A stretch of 64,000 nt of DNA from Escherichia ruysiae (GCF_902498915.1 NZ_CABVLQ010000001.1); one strand, 5' to 3'; shown: positions 19,733 to 32,911, numbered from the stretch's first letter. Notes: generated by a model not told the origin, from the letters alone. Made by a program: numbers and translations.

Positions 19733-19783
19733 ATTGAAACATAAGCGTTTGTGTTACAGCGCAGGGTAAACGCTGATCAAAGA

Positions 19784-19799
19784 TGGCATGATTTCTGCT
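19784..19799 (+). promoter_or_regulatory. Sigma-54 promoter of zraSR
   Basis: TGGCATGATTTCTGCT fits the -24/-12 sigma-54 consensus, about 35 bases before the zraS start and 52 bases from the nearer ZraR box. Confidence 0.75.
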
Positions 19800-19833
19800 G
19801 TCAAAAAGGGATGAACAGGCAAAAAAGAAGAAG

Positions 19834-21210
19834 ATGCGTTTTATGCAACGTTCTAAAGACTCCTTAGCCAAATGGTTAAGCGCCATCCTCCCCGTGGCCA
19901 TTGTTGGGCTGGTGGGGCTGTTTGCGGTGACAGTGATTCGCGATTATGGGCGCGAGACTGCCGCCGCCAGACAAACGCTTCTGGAAAAAGGCAGTGTACT
20001 TATCCGTGCTCTCGAATCCGGCTCGCGCGTCGGCATGGGGATGCGCATGCATCATGCGCAGCAGCAGGCCTTACTGGAAGAAATGGCCGGACAGCCTGGA
20101 GTACGTTGGTTTGCGGTCACGGATGAACAAGGAATAATCGTGATGCATAGCAACTCCGGCATGGTGGGAAAACAGCTTTATTCCCCGCAGGAAATGCAGC
20201 AGTTACATCCGGGAGATGAAGAAGCGTGGCGGCGGATCGATAGTGCGGACGGCGAGCCTGTTCTGGAAATTTATCGCCAGTTTCAACCGATGTTTGCTGC
20301 TGGAATGCACCGGATGCGCCATATGCAGCAGTATGCCGCGACACCACAGGCAATTTTTATCGCTTTCGATGCCAGTAACATTGTGAGTGCTGAAGATCGT
20401 GAGCAGAGAAACACCCTTATTATCCTCTTCGCCCTGGCGACGGTGCTACTGGCAAGCGTGTTGTCATTCTTCTGGTATCGCCGGTATCTGCGCTCGCGCA
20501 AGCTTCTACAGGATGAGATGAAGCGCAAAGAGAAGCTGGTGGCGCTGGGGCATCTGGCGGCAGGTGTTGCCCATGAAATTCGCAATCCGCTTTCCTCAAT
20601 TAAAGGGCTGGCGAAATATTTTGCCGAACGAGCACCAGAGGGTGGGGAAGCGCACCAACTGGCGCAGGTAATGGCGAAAGAGGCCGACCGTTTAAACCGC
20701 GTGGTCAGCGAGTTACTGGAACTGGTTAAGCCAACGCATCTGGCTTTGCAGGCGGTGGATCTCAACACCCTGATTAACCACTCATTACAGTTGGGAAGCC
20801 AGGATGCAAACAGCCGGGAAATTCAGTTGCGCTTTACCGCCAACGACACGTTGCCGCAAATTCAGGCAGATCCGGATCGGCTGACCCAGGTTCTGTTGAA
20901 TCTCTATCTCAATGCTATTCAGGCGATTGGTCAGCATGGGGTGATTAGCGTGGCGGCCAGCGAAAGTGGCACAGGCGTGAAAATCAGCGTTACCGACAAC
21001 GGTAAGGGAATTGCGGCGGATCAGCTTGAAGCCATCTTCACTCCGTACTTCACCACCAAAGCCGAAGGCACCGGACTGGGGTTGGCGGTCGTGCATAATA
21101 TTGTTGAACAACACGGTGGTACAATTCAGGTCGCAAGCCAGGAGGGGAAAGGCGCAACGTTCACTCTATGGCTTCCGGTCAATATTACGCGTAAGGACCC
21201 ACAAGGATGA
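19834..21210 (+). CDS. zraS: Zinc/lead-responsive sensor histidine kinase ZraS
   Basis: Membrane kinase that phosphorylates ZraR when periplasmic zinc or lead is high. Order of parts: a first membrane segment (about residues 14-35), a periplasmic sensor with a Met/His-rich part (VGMGMRMHHAQQQ and later MHRMRHMQQ), a second membrane segment (NTLIILFALATVLLASVLSFFWY, about 187-209), the histidine box VAHEIRNPLSSIKG and the ATPase N, G1 (DNGKGI) and G2 (GTGLGLAV) motifs. Its 458 residues are seven fewer than I recall for K-12, and the difference lies in a diverged periplasmic region; the cytoplasmic half is nearly identical. The zraR start overlaps its end by four bases. Confidence 0.96.
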   Translation: MRFMQRSKDSLAKWLSAILPVAIVGLVGLFAVTVIRDYGRETAAARQTLLEKGSVLIRALESGSRVGMGMRMHHAQQQALLEEMAGQPGVRWFAVTDEQGIIVMHSNSGMVGKQLYSPQEMQQLHPGDEEAWRRIDSADGEPVLEIYRQFQPMFAAGMHRMRHMQQYAATPQAIFIAFDASNIVSAEDREQRNTLIILFALATVLLASVLSFFWYRRYLRSRKLLQDEMKRKEKLVALGHLAAGVAHEIRNPLSSIKGLAKYFAERAPEGGEAHQLAQVMAKEADRLNRVVSELLELVKPTHLALQAVDLNTLINHSLQLGSQDANSREIQLRFTANDTLPQIQADPDRLTQVLLNLYLNAIQAIGQHGVISVAASESGTGVKISVTDNGKGIAADQLEAIFTPYFTTKAEGTGLGLAVVHNIVEQHGGTIQVASQEGKGATFTLWLPVNITRKDPQG

Positions 21211-22532
21211 CGCACGATAATATCGATATTCTGGTGGTGGATGATGACATTAGCCATTGCACCATCTTGCAGGCATTGCTGCGCGGTTGGGGCTATAACG
21301 TCGCGCTGGCGAACAGCGGGCAACAGGCGCTGGCACAGGTGCGGGAACAGGTTTTTGATCTTGTGCTTTGCGATGTGCGAATGGCGGAGATGGACGGCAT
21401 CGCCACGTTGAAAGAGATCAAAGCGTTAAATCCGGCGATTCCGGTACTGATTATGACCGCTTACTCCAGCGTCGAGACGGCGGTAGATGCACTGAAGACC
21501 GGGGCACTGGATTATCTCATTAAGCCGCTGGATTTCGATAACTTGCAGGCGACGCTGGAAAAGGCGCTCGCGCATACGCAGATTCTCGCTTCTGAAACGC
21601 CTGCGGTGTCTGCCAGCCAGTTTGGTATGGTCGGTAAAAGCCCGGCGATGCAACACCTGCTCAGTGAAATCGCCCTCGTCGCGCCATCGGAAGCCACGGT
21701 GCTGATCCACGGCGATTCCGGCACCGGTAAAGAGCTGGTCGCCAGGGCGATTCACGCCAGTAGCGCACGTAGCGAAAAACCGCTGGTAACGCTCAACTGC
21801 GCGGCACTCAACGAATCCTTACTGGAATCTGAATTGTTCGGTCACGAAAAAGGGGCGTTTACCGGCGCCGACAAACGGCGGGAAGGGCGCTTTGTTGAGG
21901 CAGACGGCGGCACGTTGTTTCTCGATGAAATTGGCGATATCTCGCCGATGATGCAGGTTCGTCTGCTGCGTGCGATTCAGGAGCGTGAAGTTCAGCGTGT
22001 CGGCAGCAACCAGACTATTTCGGTTGATGTTCGGCTGATTGCCGCGACCCATCGCGATCTTGCCGCTGAGGTAAAGGCCGGGCGTTTTCGCCAGGATCTC
22101 TACTATCGCCTGAACGTGGTGGCAATTGAAGTGCCGTCGCTGCGGCGACGGCGGGAAGATATTCCCCTGCTGGCTAACCATTTTCTTCAGCGATTTGCCG
22201 AACGCAATCGCAAGGCGGTAAAAGGCTTTACGCCCCAGGCGATGGATCTGCTGATTCACTACGACTGGCCGGGAAATATTCGCGAACTGGAAAACGCGGT
22301 AGAACGAGCGGTGGTGCTGCTGACCGGGGAATATATTTCCGAACGCGAGCTGCCGCTGGCGATTGCCAGTACGCCGATTCCGTTGGCGCAAAGTCAGGAT
22401 ATTCAGCCGCTGGTGGAAGTGGAAAAAGAGGTGATTCTGGCGGCGCTGGAGAAAACGGGCGGCAACAAAACCGAAGCCGCCCGTCAGTTAGGGATCACGC
22501 GCAAAACGCTATTGGCAAAACTGTCGCGTTAG
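21207..22532 (+). CDS. zraR: Sigma-54-dependent response regulator ZraR
   Basis: NtrC-type activator of 441 residues. The receiver domain carries the phospho-acceptor aspartate in LVLCDVRMAEMDG (about residue 56). The central AAA+ domain has Walker A GDSGTGKE, the sigma-54 contact loop GAFTGA and Walker B GGTLFLDEIGD. The C-terminal helix-turn-helix (NKTEAARQLGITRKTLLAKL) ends at the last residue. It is translationally coupled to zraS. Its stop codon overlaps the convergent purD stop by four bases. Confidence 0.97.
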   Translation: MTHDNIDILVVDDDISHCTILQALLRGWGYNVALANSGQQALAQVREQVFDLVLCDVRMAEMDGIATLKEIKALNPAIPVLIMTAYSSVETAVDALKTGALDYLIKPLDFDNLQATLEKALAHTQILASETPAVSASQFGMVGKSPAMQHLLSEIALVAPSEATVLIHGDSGTGKELVARAIHASSARSEKPLVTLNCAALNESLLESELFGHEKGAFTGADKRREGRFVEADGGTLFLDEIGDISPMMQVRLLRAIQEREVQRVGSNQTISVDVRLIAATHRDLAAEVKAGRFRQDLYYRLNVVAIEVPSLRRRREDIPLLANHFLQRFAERNRKAVKGFTPQAMDLLIHYDWPGNIRELENAVERAVVLLTGEYISERELPLAIASTPIPLAQSQDIQPLVEVEKEVILAALEKTGGNKTEAARQLGITRKTLLAKLSR

Positions 22533-23818
22533 TTCTGCTCGCGTTCGATGGCGCGCCAGCCGATATCTTTCCGGCAGAAGCAGTCATCCCAGTGGATATC
22601 AGTCATTAAGTCATAGGCGCGTTTCTGCGCTTCTGCCACGGTATGACCCAGCGCGGTGACGCACAGTACGCGCCCGCCGCTGGTCACCACCTGCTCGTCA
22701 TCTGCCAGTTTTGTGCCCGCGTGGAACACTTTGCCGCCTTCGACTTCTTCCAGGGGCAGGCCGTGGATCACATCGCCAGTGCGATAATCGCCCGGATATC
22801 CACCCGCAGCCATCACCACGCCGAGAGAAGCGCGTTCATCCCACTCGGACGTTTTCTCGTCCAGCTTGCCTTCACAGGCGGCCAGGCTGAGCTCAACCAG
22901 ATCGGACTTCATGCGCAGCATAATCGGCTGGGTTTCTGGATCGCCAAAGCGGCAGTTAAATTCGATAACCTTTGGATTGCCCTGTTTGTCGATCATCAAA
23001 CCTGCATAGAGAAAACCGGTGTAGGTGTTTCCTTCCGCCGCCATGCCTTTCACGGTTGGCCAGATGATACGTTCCATCGTGCGCTGATGAACTTCATCGG
23101 TTACTACCGGCGCTGGAGAGTAAGCACCCATTCCGCCGGTGTTCGGCCCGGTATCTTTATCGCCTACGCGTTTGTGATCCTGGCTGGTGGCCATCGGCAG
23201 CACATGCTCGCCGTCCACCATCACGATAAAGCTCGCTTCTTCGCCGTCGAGGAACTCTTCGATAACAATGCGATGACCCGCGTCGCCAAAGGCGTTGCCC
23301 GCCAGCATATCGTGAACAGCCGCTTCGGCTTCTTCCAGCGTCATCGCGACGATAACGCCTTTCCCGGCAGCCAGACCGTCAGCTTTAATGACGATTGGCG
23401 CGCCTTTCTCACGCAGATACGCCAGCGCAGGTTCTACCTCGGTGAAGTTCTGGTATTCCGCCGTAGGGATCTTATGGCGAGCCAGGAAATCCTTGGTAAA
23501 CGCTTTCGACCCTTCCAGTTGCGCGGCACCTGCCGTCGGGCCGAAGATCTTCAGCCCAGCGGCGCGGAAGGTATCGACCACGCCTTTCACCAGCGGCGCT
23601 TCCGGGCCGACGATGGTCAGATCTACCTTTTCGTTTTGCGCGAAATCCAGCAGTGCCGGGATATCGGTCACGCCGATAGCGACGTTTTGCAGCGCAGGTT
23701 CCAGCGCCGTTCCCGCATTACCTGGTGCGACAAATACAGTCTCAACCAGCGGTGATTGCGCCGCTTTCCAGGCCAGCGCGTGTTCGCGCCCGCCGTTACC
23801 AATCACTAATACTTTCAT
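22529..23818 (-). CDS. purD: Phosphoribosylamine-glycine ligase
   Basis: Second step of de novo purine synthesis: ATP-dependent joining of glycine to phosphoribosylamine. The 429-residue ATP-grasp enzyme has the N-terminal KVLVIGNGGREHALAW, the phosphate-loop region VIKADGLAAGKGVIVA (about 141-156) and the metal-binding EFNCRFGDPE (about 285-294). It follows purH by 11 bases and shares its PurR-controlled promoter. Confidence 0.98.
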   Translation of the reverse strand: MKVLVIGNGGREHALAWKAAQSPLVETVFVAPGNAGTALEPALQNVAIGVTDIPALLDFAQNEKVDLTIVGPEAPLVKGVVDTFRAAGLKIFGPTAGAAQLEGSKAFTKDFLARHKIPTAEYQNFTEVEPALAYLREKGAPIVIKADGLAAGKGVIVAMTLEEAEAAVHDMLAGNAFGDAGHRIVIEEFLDGEEASFIVMVDGEHVLPMATSQDHKRVGDKDTGPNTGGMGAYSPAPVVTDEVHQRTMERIIWPTVKGMAAEGNTYTGFLYAGLMIDKQGNPKVIEFNCRFGDPETQPIMLRMKSDLVELSLAACEGKLDEKTSEWDERASLGVVMAAGGYPGDYRTGDVIHGLPLEEVEGGKVFHAGTKLADDEQVVTSGGRVLCVTALGHTVAEAQKRAYDLMTDIHWDDCFCRKDIGWRAIEREQN

Positions 23819-23829
23819 CTATTGCTCCA

Positions 23830-25419
23830 TTAATGGCGGAAGTGGCGCATGTCGGTGAAGAGCATCGCAATACCGTGTTCATCGGCAGCGGCAATCACTT
23901 CGTCATCACGGATAGAACCGCCGGGCTGGATTACGCAGGTCACGCCCGCAGCGGCGGCGGCATCAATACCGTCGCGGAACGGGAAGAATGCATCAGAAGC
24001 CATAGAGGAACCTTTCACTTCCAGGCCTTCATCGGCAGCTTTAATGCCGGCGATTTTTGCGGAGTACACGCGGCTCATCTGGCCTGCGCCAATCCCGATG
24101 GTCATATTGTTTTTGGCATAAACGATGGCATTGGATTTCACAAACTTCGCCACTTTCCAGCAGAACAGCGCATCACGCAGTTCCTGCTCGGTCGGCTGAC
24201 GTTTGGTGACGACGCGCAGTTCTTCTGCACCGACCATGCCCAGATCGCGATCCTGAACCAGCAGACCGCCGTTCACGCGTTTGAAATCAAGACCCGGAAT
24301 ACGTTCGCCCCACTGACCACAGGTCAGGACGCGAACGTTCTGTTTGGCGGCGGTGATTTTCAGGGCTTCTTCGCTGGCGGACGGCGCAATAATCACTTCG
24401 ACAAACTGACGAGAAATGATGGCCTGTGCTGTTTCAGCATCCAGCTCGCGGTTAAAGGCAATGATGCCGCCGAATGCGGAGGTCGGGTCGGTTTTGTACG
24501 CGCGATCGTAAGCATCAAGAATGGAATTGCCGATAGCCACGCCGCAAGGGTTGGCGTGCTTCACAATGACACATGCCGGCTCGGCGAACTCTTTCACGCA
24601 CTCCAGCGCCGCATCAGTATCGGCGATGTTGTTATAAGAGAGGGCTTTACCCTGAACCTGGGTTGCGGTGGCAACGGAGGCTTCTTTCACATTCTCTTCT
24701 ATATAGAAGGCAGCCTGCTGGTGGCTGTTCTCGCCGTAACGCATATCCTGCTTCTTAATGAAGTTCAGGTTCAACGTGCGCGGGAAGCGACCGGCAGCTT
24801 CTTTGCTTTCACCGTGGTAAGCCGGAACCATGCTGCCGAAGTAGTTGGCAATCATGCTGTCGTAAGCGGCGGTGTGCTCGAAGGCTTTGATGGCGAGGTC
24901 GAAACGGGTTGCAAGCGTCAGCGATCCTTCGTTGGCATCCATCTCATTAATAATGGCGTCGTAGTCGCTGCTCTTCACCACGATGGCGACATCTTTATGG
25001 TTCTTCGCTGCGGAGCGCACCATCGTTGGGCCGCCGATATCGATGTTCTCAACCGCATCTTCCAGCGAGCAACCTTCACGGGCAACGGTCTGGGCGAACG
25101 GATACAGGTTAACAACCACCATATCGATAGGCTGGATCTGATGTTCTTCCATAATGGCATCGTCCTGGCCGCGACGGCCCAGAATGCCACCATGTACTTT
25201 CGGATGCAGAGTCTTCACACGTCCATCCATCATCTCCGGGAAACCGGTGTAATCGGAAACTTCGGTCACCGGCAGACCCTTTTCTGCTAACAGTCGGGCA
25301 GTGCCTCCTGTAGATAGCAGTTCCACACCGCGTGCGGAAAGTGCCTGAGCGAATTCGACGATACCGGCTTTGTCAGAAACACTGAGCAGAGCGCGGCGGA
25401 CTGGACGACGTTGTTGCAT
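23830..25419 (-). CDS. purH: Bifunctional AICAR transformylase / IMP cyclohydrolase
   Basis: Catalyses the last two steps to IMP. The 529-residue protein has an N-terminal MGS-like cyclohydrolase domain (RRALLSVSDKAGI…LLSTGGTARLL) and a C-terminal formyl-transfer domain with the catalytic KHANPCG motif (Lys-His near residue 266-267), then the FRDGIDAAAAAGV and GGSIRDDEVI end segments. The RBS is AGGGGAT. It is the first gene of purHD, behind a PurR operator and a long leader hairpin. Confidence 0.98.
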   Translation of the reverse strand: MQQRRPVRRALLSVSDKAGIVEFAQALSARGVELLSTGGTARLLAEKGLPVTEVSDYTGFPEMMDGRVKTLHPKVHGGILGRRGQDDAIMEEHQIQPIDMVVVNLYPFAQTVAREGCSLEDAVENIDIGGPTMVRSAAKNHKDVAIVVKSSDYDAIINEMDANEGSLTLATRFDLAIKAFEHTAAYDSMIANYFGSMVPAYHGESKEAAGRFPRTLNLNFIKKQDMRYGENSHQQAAFYIEENVKEASVATATQVQGKALSYNNIADTDAALECVKEFAEPACVIVKHANPCGVAIGNSILDAYDRAYKTDPTSAFGGIIAFNRELDAETAQAIISRQFVEVIIAPSASEEALKITAAKQNVRVLTCGQWGERIPGLDFKRVNGGLLVQDRDLGMVGAEELRVVTKRQPTEQELRDALFCWKVAKFVKSNAIVYAKNNMTIGIGAGQMSRVYSAKIAGIKAADEGLEVKGSSMASDAFFPFRDGIDAAAAAGVTCVIQPGGSIRDDEVIAAADEHGIAMLFTDMRHFRH

Positions 25420-25451
25420 GGTAAATCCCCTGGATTTGACTATTACAGAGA

Positions 25452-25489
25452 GCGTTAGCTGAATTTTTCGCGAAAAACTCAGCTAACGC
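25452..25489. repeat. Long hairpin in the purH leader
   Basis: A 38-base palindrome with a single mispair: outer arms GCGTTAGCTGA / TCAGCTAACGC and an inner ATTTTTCG / CGAAAAAC. It sits 33-70 bases before the purH ATG, inside the transcribed leader, and is followed by a short hairpin CCCCTAACGGGG. It could stabilise the message or modulate translation; no known riboswitch core is visible. Confidence 0.85.
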
Positions 25490-25526
25490 CCCTAACGGGG
25501 CATCTTTATTTTTCGCCCGCATTGTA

Positions 25527-25542
25527 ACGAAAACGTTTGCGC
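25527..25542 (-). promoter_or_regulatory. PurR operator of purHD
   Basis: Minus strand GCGCAAACGTTTTCGT is close to the PurR consensus ACGCAAACGTTTGCGT and overlaps a likely purH promoter (-10 TACAAT just downstream). With hypoxanthine or guanine bound, PurR would repress the operon. Confidence 0.9.
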
Positions 25543-25713
25543 AACGCTCGCGAATTTTTTTGTTTCGATGGTGAGCAGCATTTCGATTGTGGTTAGCAGG
25601 TCAGGAATACAGAAATAACGCTTATGATTGTGGATAACTCTGTGCGTAAAAAGGTATAAATAGGGGGTTTGCTGGGGAATGCAGCAGTCAGTCATTTTTT
25701 TGCAATTTTTCTA

Positions 25714-25741
25714 TTGCGGCCTCAGGAGAACTCCCTATAAT
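25714..25741 (+). promoter_or_regulatory. rrnE promoter P1
   Basis: -35 TTGCGG and -10 TATAAT with the 16-base spacer typical of rrn P1, followed by a GC-rich discriminator (GCGCCTCCATCGAC). The A/T-rich stretch just upstream (about 25691-25710) fits an UP element. This is the growth-rate and ppGpp controlled promoter. Confidence 0.92.
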
Positions 25742-25824
25742 GCGCCTCCATCGACACGGCGGATGTGAATCACTTCACACAAATGGCCGGTCCGGTTGAA
25801 GAGATAAAATCCTGAAATTCAGGG

Positions 25825-25852
25825 TTGACTCTGAGAGAGGAAAGCGTAATAT
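25825..25852 (+). promoter_or_regulatory. rrnE promoter P2
   Basis: -35 TTGACT and -10 TAATAT with a 16-base spacer, 111 bases after P1; the standard second promoter of E. coli rrn operons. Confidence 0.9.
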
Positions 25853-25892
25853 ACGCCACCTCGCGACAGTGAGCTGAAAGCCGCGTCGCAAC

Positions 25893-25904
25893 TGCTCTTT
25901 AACA
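25893..25904 (+). promoter_or_regulatory. rrnE leader boxA antitermination site
   Basis: TGCTCTTTAACA, the NusB/NusE loading site that makes rRNA transcription resistant to Rho. A second copy, TGCTCTTTAAAAAT, stands at 27813-27826 in the spacer before 23S. Confidence 0.88.
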
Positions 25905-26036
25905 ATTTATCAGACAATCTGTGTGGGCACTCGAAGATACGGATTCTTAACGTCGCAAGACGATAAATGAATACCAAGTCTCAAGAGTGAACACGTAATT
26001 CATTACGAAGTTTAATTCTTTGAGCATCAAACTTTT

Positions 26037-27578
<1,542 letters not shown>

Positions 27579-27663
27579 CCTTAAAGAAGCGTACTTTGAA
27601 GTGCTCACACAGATTGTCTGATAGAAAGTGAAAAGCAAGGCGTCTTGCGAAGCAGACTGATAC

Positions 27664-27739
27664 GTCCCCTTCGTCTAGAGGCCCAGGACACCGCCCTTTC
27701 ACGGCGGTAACAGGGGTTCGAATCCCCTAGGGGACGCCA
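27664..27739 (+). tRNA. gltV: tRNA-Glu (anticodon TTC) in the rrn spacer
   Basis: 76 bases, GTCCCCTTCGTCTAG… to …CTAGGGGACGCCA with an encoded CCA end. The anticodon loop CCCTTTCACGG has anticodon TTC and the T arm is GGTTCGAATCC. Spacer type with one tRNA-Glu, as in rrnE, rrnB, rrnC and rrnG of K-12. Confidence 0.98.
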
Positions 27740-27932
27740 CTTGCTGGTTTGTGAGTGAAAGTCACCTGCCTTAATATCTCAAAACTCACTTACGAGTGAT
27801 GTTTGAGATATTTGCTCTTTAAAAATCTGGATCAAGCTGAAAATTGAAACACTGAATAGTCGAAAGATTATTCGTGAGTCTCTCAAATTTTCGCAACACG
27901 ATGGTGTTTTACGAAACATCTTCGGGTTGTGA

Positions 27933-30837
<2,905 letters not shown>

Positions 30838-30934
30838 ACAACGCCGAAGGTGTTTTGGCGGATGAGAGAAGATTTTCAGCCTGATACAGATTAAATCGAC
30901 AGGTCAGAACATGACGTGTTGATAAAACAGAATT

Positions 30935-31054
30935 TGCCTGGCGGCCGTAGCGCGGTGGTCCCACCTGACCCCATGCCGAACTCAGAAGTGAAACGCCGTA
31001 GCGCCGATGGTAGTGTGGGGTCTCCCCATGCGAGAGTAGGGAACTGCCAGGCAT
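30935..31054 (+). rRNA. rrfE: 5S ribosomal RNA
   Basis: 120 bases from TGCCTGGCGGCCGTAGCGCG to GGGAACTGCCAGGCAT; the ends pair over ten bases as expected. Single 5S copy at the end of rrnE. Confidence 0.98.
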
Positions 31055-31055
31055 C

Positions 31056-31104
31056 AAATAAAACAAAAGGCTCAGTCGGAAGACTGGGCCTTTTGTTTTA
31101 TTTG
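31056..31104 (+). terminator. rrnE terminator T1
   Basis: Very long hairpin, arms AAATAAAACAAAAGGCTCAG / CTGGGCCTTTTGTTTTATTT with their closing TC/GA and a GGAA loop, directly after 5S. Relative to the familiar K-12 rrnB T1, changes in the stem are compensated on both sides. Confidence 0.95.
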
Positions 31105-31231
31105 TTGTTTGTCGGTGAACGCTCTCCTGAGCAGGACAAATCCGCCGGGAGCGGATTTGAACGTTGCGAAGCAACGGCCCGGAGGGTGGCGGGCAGGACG
31201 CCCGCCATAAACTGCCAGGCATCAGATAAAG

Positions 31232-31263
31232 CAGAAGGCCATCCGTAAGGATGGCCTTTTTGC
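31232..31263 (+). terminator. rrnE terminator T2
   Basis: Second hairpin AGAAGGCCATCC-GTAA-GGATGGCCTTTTTG, about 130 bases after T1. Confidence 0.9.
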
Positions 31264-31279
31264 GTTGGTGCAAAAAAAA

Positions 31280-31318
31280 TGCCGGATGCGACGCTGGCGC
31301 GTCTTGTCCGGTCTACGC
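31280..31318. repeat. REP element between rrnE and yjaB
   Basis: ATGCCGGATGCGACGCTGGC followed by GCGTCTTGTCCGGTCTAC, a typical E. coli repetitive extragenic palindrome. This stretch is all that stands where K-12 has yjaA. Confidence 0.8.
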
Positions 31319-31337
31319 AGGCACGGTAGGGGGCAGC

Positions 31338-31781
31338 TTATTCCCCCACATACGCCAGATTCAGCAACGGATACGGTTTCCCCAGATCGTCGACTTCCGA
31401 ACGTCCTGTAACCTTAAACCCCATCTTCTTATAGAACCCAACCGCCTGCGTATTTTGCTCATTAACGTTGGTTGTCAGTTCTGGTGCCCTTGAGAGCGCA
31501 TGTTTCACCAGCATTCGACCCACGCCAGCGCCACGCACATCAGGATCGATAAACAGCGCATCCATATGCTGTCCGCTTAGCAACATAAACCCAACCGGCC
31601 GATCCCGCTCATTAACCGCGACCCACAATGGCGCTTCCGGCAGAAACGAACGTACCAGTTCTTCCAGTTCAGCCCGATACTCTGCTGATAAAAAATCATG
31701 GGTGGCATCGACAGAACGACACCAAATTGCAACCAGCTCTTCCCCTTCCTCATGCCGTGAGCGGCGAATACTAATAACCAT
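31338..31781 (-). CDS. yjaB: GNAT-family N-acetyltransferase YjaB
   Basis: A 147-residue acetyltransferase of the GNAT superfamily. It shows the acetyl-CoA binding motif VRGAGVGRMLVKHAL (about residue 80-94), preceded by the beta strand MDALFID, and the C-terminal YKKMGFKVTGR. The natural acceptor substrate is not evident from the sequence. RBS AAGGAGAG. It is divergent from metA. Confidence 0.93.
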   Translation of the reverse strand: MVISIRRSRHEEGEELVAIWCRSVDATHDFLSAEYRAELEELVRSFLPEAPLWVAVNERDRPVGFMLLSGQHMDALFIDPDVRGAGVGRMLVKHALSRAPELTTNVNEQNTQAVGFYKKMGFKVTGRSEVDDLGKPYPLLNLAYVGE

Positions 31782-31890
31782 TTTCTCTCCTTTTATTGGT
31801 GCTTATATCCTAACGCAATCTTTTCCTTGAAACTTTCTCACCTTCGACATGCAGGCTCGACATTGACGAATTTTCTGGTTATCTTCAGCT

Positions 31891-31919
31891 ATCTGGATGT
31901 CTAAACGTATAAGCGTATG
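31891..31919 (+). promoter_or_regulatory. MetJ operator (met boxes) of metA
   Basis: Tandem eight-base met boxes resembling AGACGTCT: ATCTGGATGTCTAAACGTAT, then AAGCGTATG, just upstream of the metA ribosome binding site. MetJ with S-adenosylmethionine would repress here. Confidence 0.75.
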
Positions 31920-31937
31920 TAAAGAGGTAATCAGGTT

Positions 31938-32867
31938 ATGCCGATTCGTGTGCCGGACGAGCTGCCCGCCGTCAATTTCTTGCGTGAAGAAAATGTCTTT
32001 GTGATGACAACTTCTCGCGCGTCTGGTCAGGAAATTCGTCCGCTAAAGGTGCTTATCCTTAACCTGATGCCGAAGAAGATCGAAACTGAAAATCAGTTTT
32101 TACGCCTGCTTTCAAACTCACCTTTGCAGGTCGATATTCAGCTGTTGCGCATCGATTCCCGTGAATCGCGCAACACGCCCGCAGAGCATCTGAATAATTT
32201 TTACTGCAACTTTGAAGATATTCAGGAACAAAACTTTGACGGTCTGATTGTAACTGGCGCGCCACTGGGTCTGGTGGAGTTTAATGACGTCGCTTACTGG
32301 CCGCAGATCAAACAGGTGCTGGAGTGGTCGAAAGATCACGTCACCTCAACGCTGTTTGTCTGTTGGGCGGTTCAGGCCGCGCTCAATATCCTCTACGGCA
32401 TTCCTAAGCAAACCCGCACCGACAAACTCTCTGGCGTTTACGAGCATCATATTCTCCATCCCCATGCGCTTCTGACGCGTGGCTTTGATGATTCATTTCT
32501 GGCGCCACATTCGCGTTATGCAGACTTTCCGGCAGCGTTGATTCGTGATTACACCGATCTGGAAATTCTGGCGGAGACAGAAGAAGGGGACGCATATCTG
32601 TTTGCCAGCAAAGATAAGCGCATTGCCTTTGTAACGGGGCATCCGGAATACGATGCGCAAACGCTGGCACAGGAATATTTCCGCGATGTGGAAGCCGGGC
32701 TAAATCCGGATGTTCCGTATAACTATTTCCCGCACAACGACCCGCAAAACAAACCGCGAGCGAGCTGGCGTAGCCACGGCAATTTGCTGTTTACCAACTG
32801 GCTCAACTATTACGTTTACCAGATCACGCCATACGATCTACGCCATATGAATCCTACGCTGGATTAA
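31938..32867 (+). CDS. metA: Homoserine O-succinyltransferase
   Basis: First committed step of methionine synthesis: activates homoserine with succinyl-CoA. The 309-residue protein has the catalytic cysteine in LFVCWAVQAALNILYG (about residue 142) and the His/Glu pair in VTGHPEYDAQT (about 235-237). The upstream met boxes indicate MetJ control. metH, the last step of the pathway, is also in this window. Normal length. Confidence 0.98.
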   Translation: MPIRVPDELPAVNFLREENVFVMTTSRASGQEIRPLKVLILNLMPKKIETENQFLRLLSNSPLQVDIQLLRIDSRESRNTPAEHLNNFYCNFEDIQEQNFDGLIVTGAPLGLVEFNDVAYWPQIKQVLEWSKDHVTSTLFVCWAVQAALNILYGIPKQTRTDKLSGVYEHHILHPHALLTRGFDDSFLAPHSRYADFPAALIRDYTDLEILAETEEGDAYLFASKDKRIAFVTGHPEYDAQTLAQEYFRDVEAGLNPDVPYNYFPHNDPQNKPRASWRSHGNLLFTNWLNYYVYQITPYDLRHMNPTLD

Positions 32868-32911
32868 TCTTCTGCTGAGCTCGATCGTTAAGCGATTCAG
32901 CACCTTACCTC

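Noticed and set aside
19168..19734. Longer 188-residue form of ZraP
   Set aside because: The extension would cover the sigma-54 promoter and end inside a ZraR box; the signal peptide begins at 19593.
22643..25290. Long plus-strand frames (370 and 521 codons) opposite purD and purH
   Set aside because: Antisense shadows of conserved enzymes; composition is His/Arg/Phe-rich without domains, and there are no starts with binding sites.
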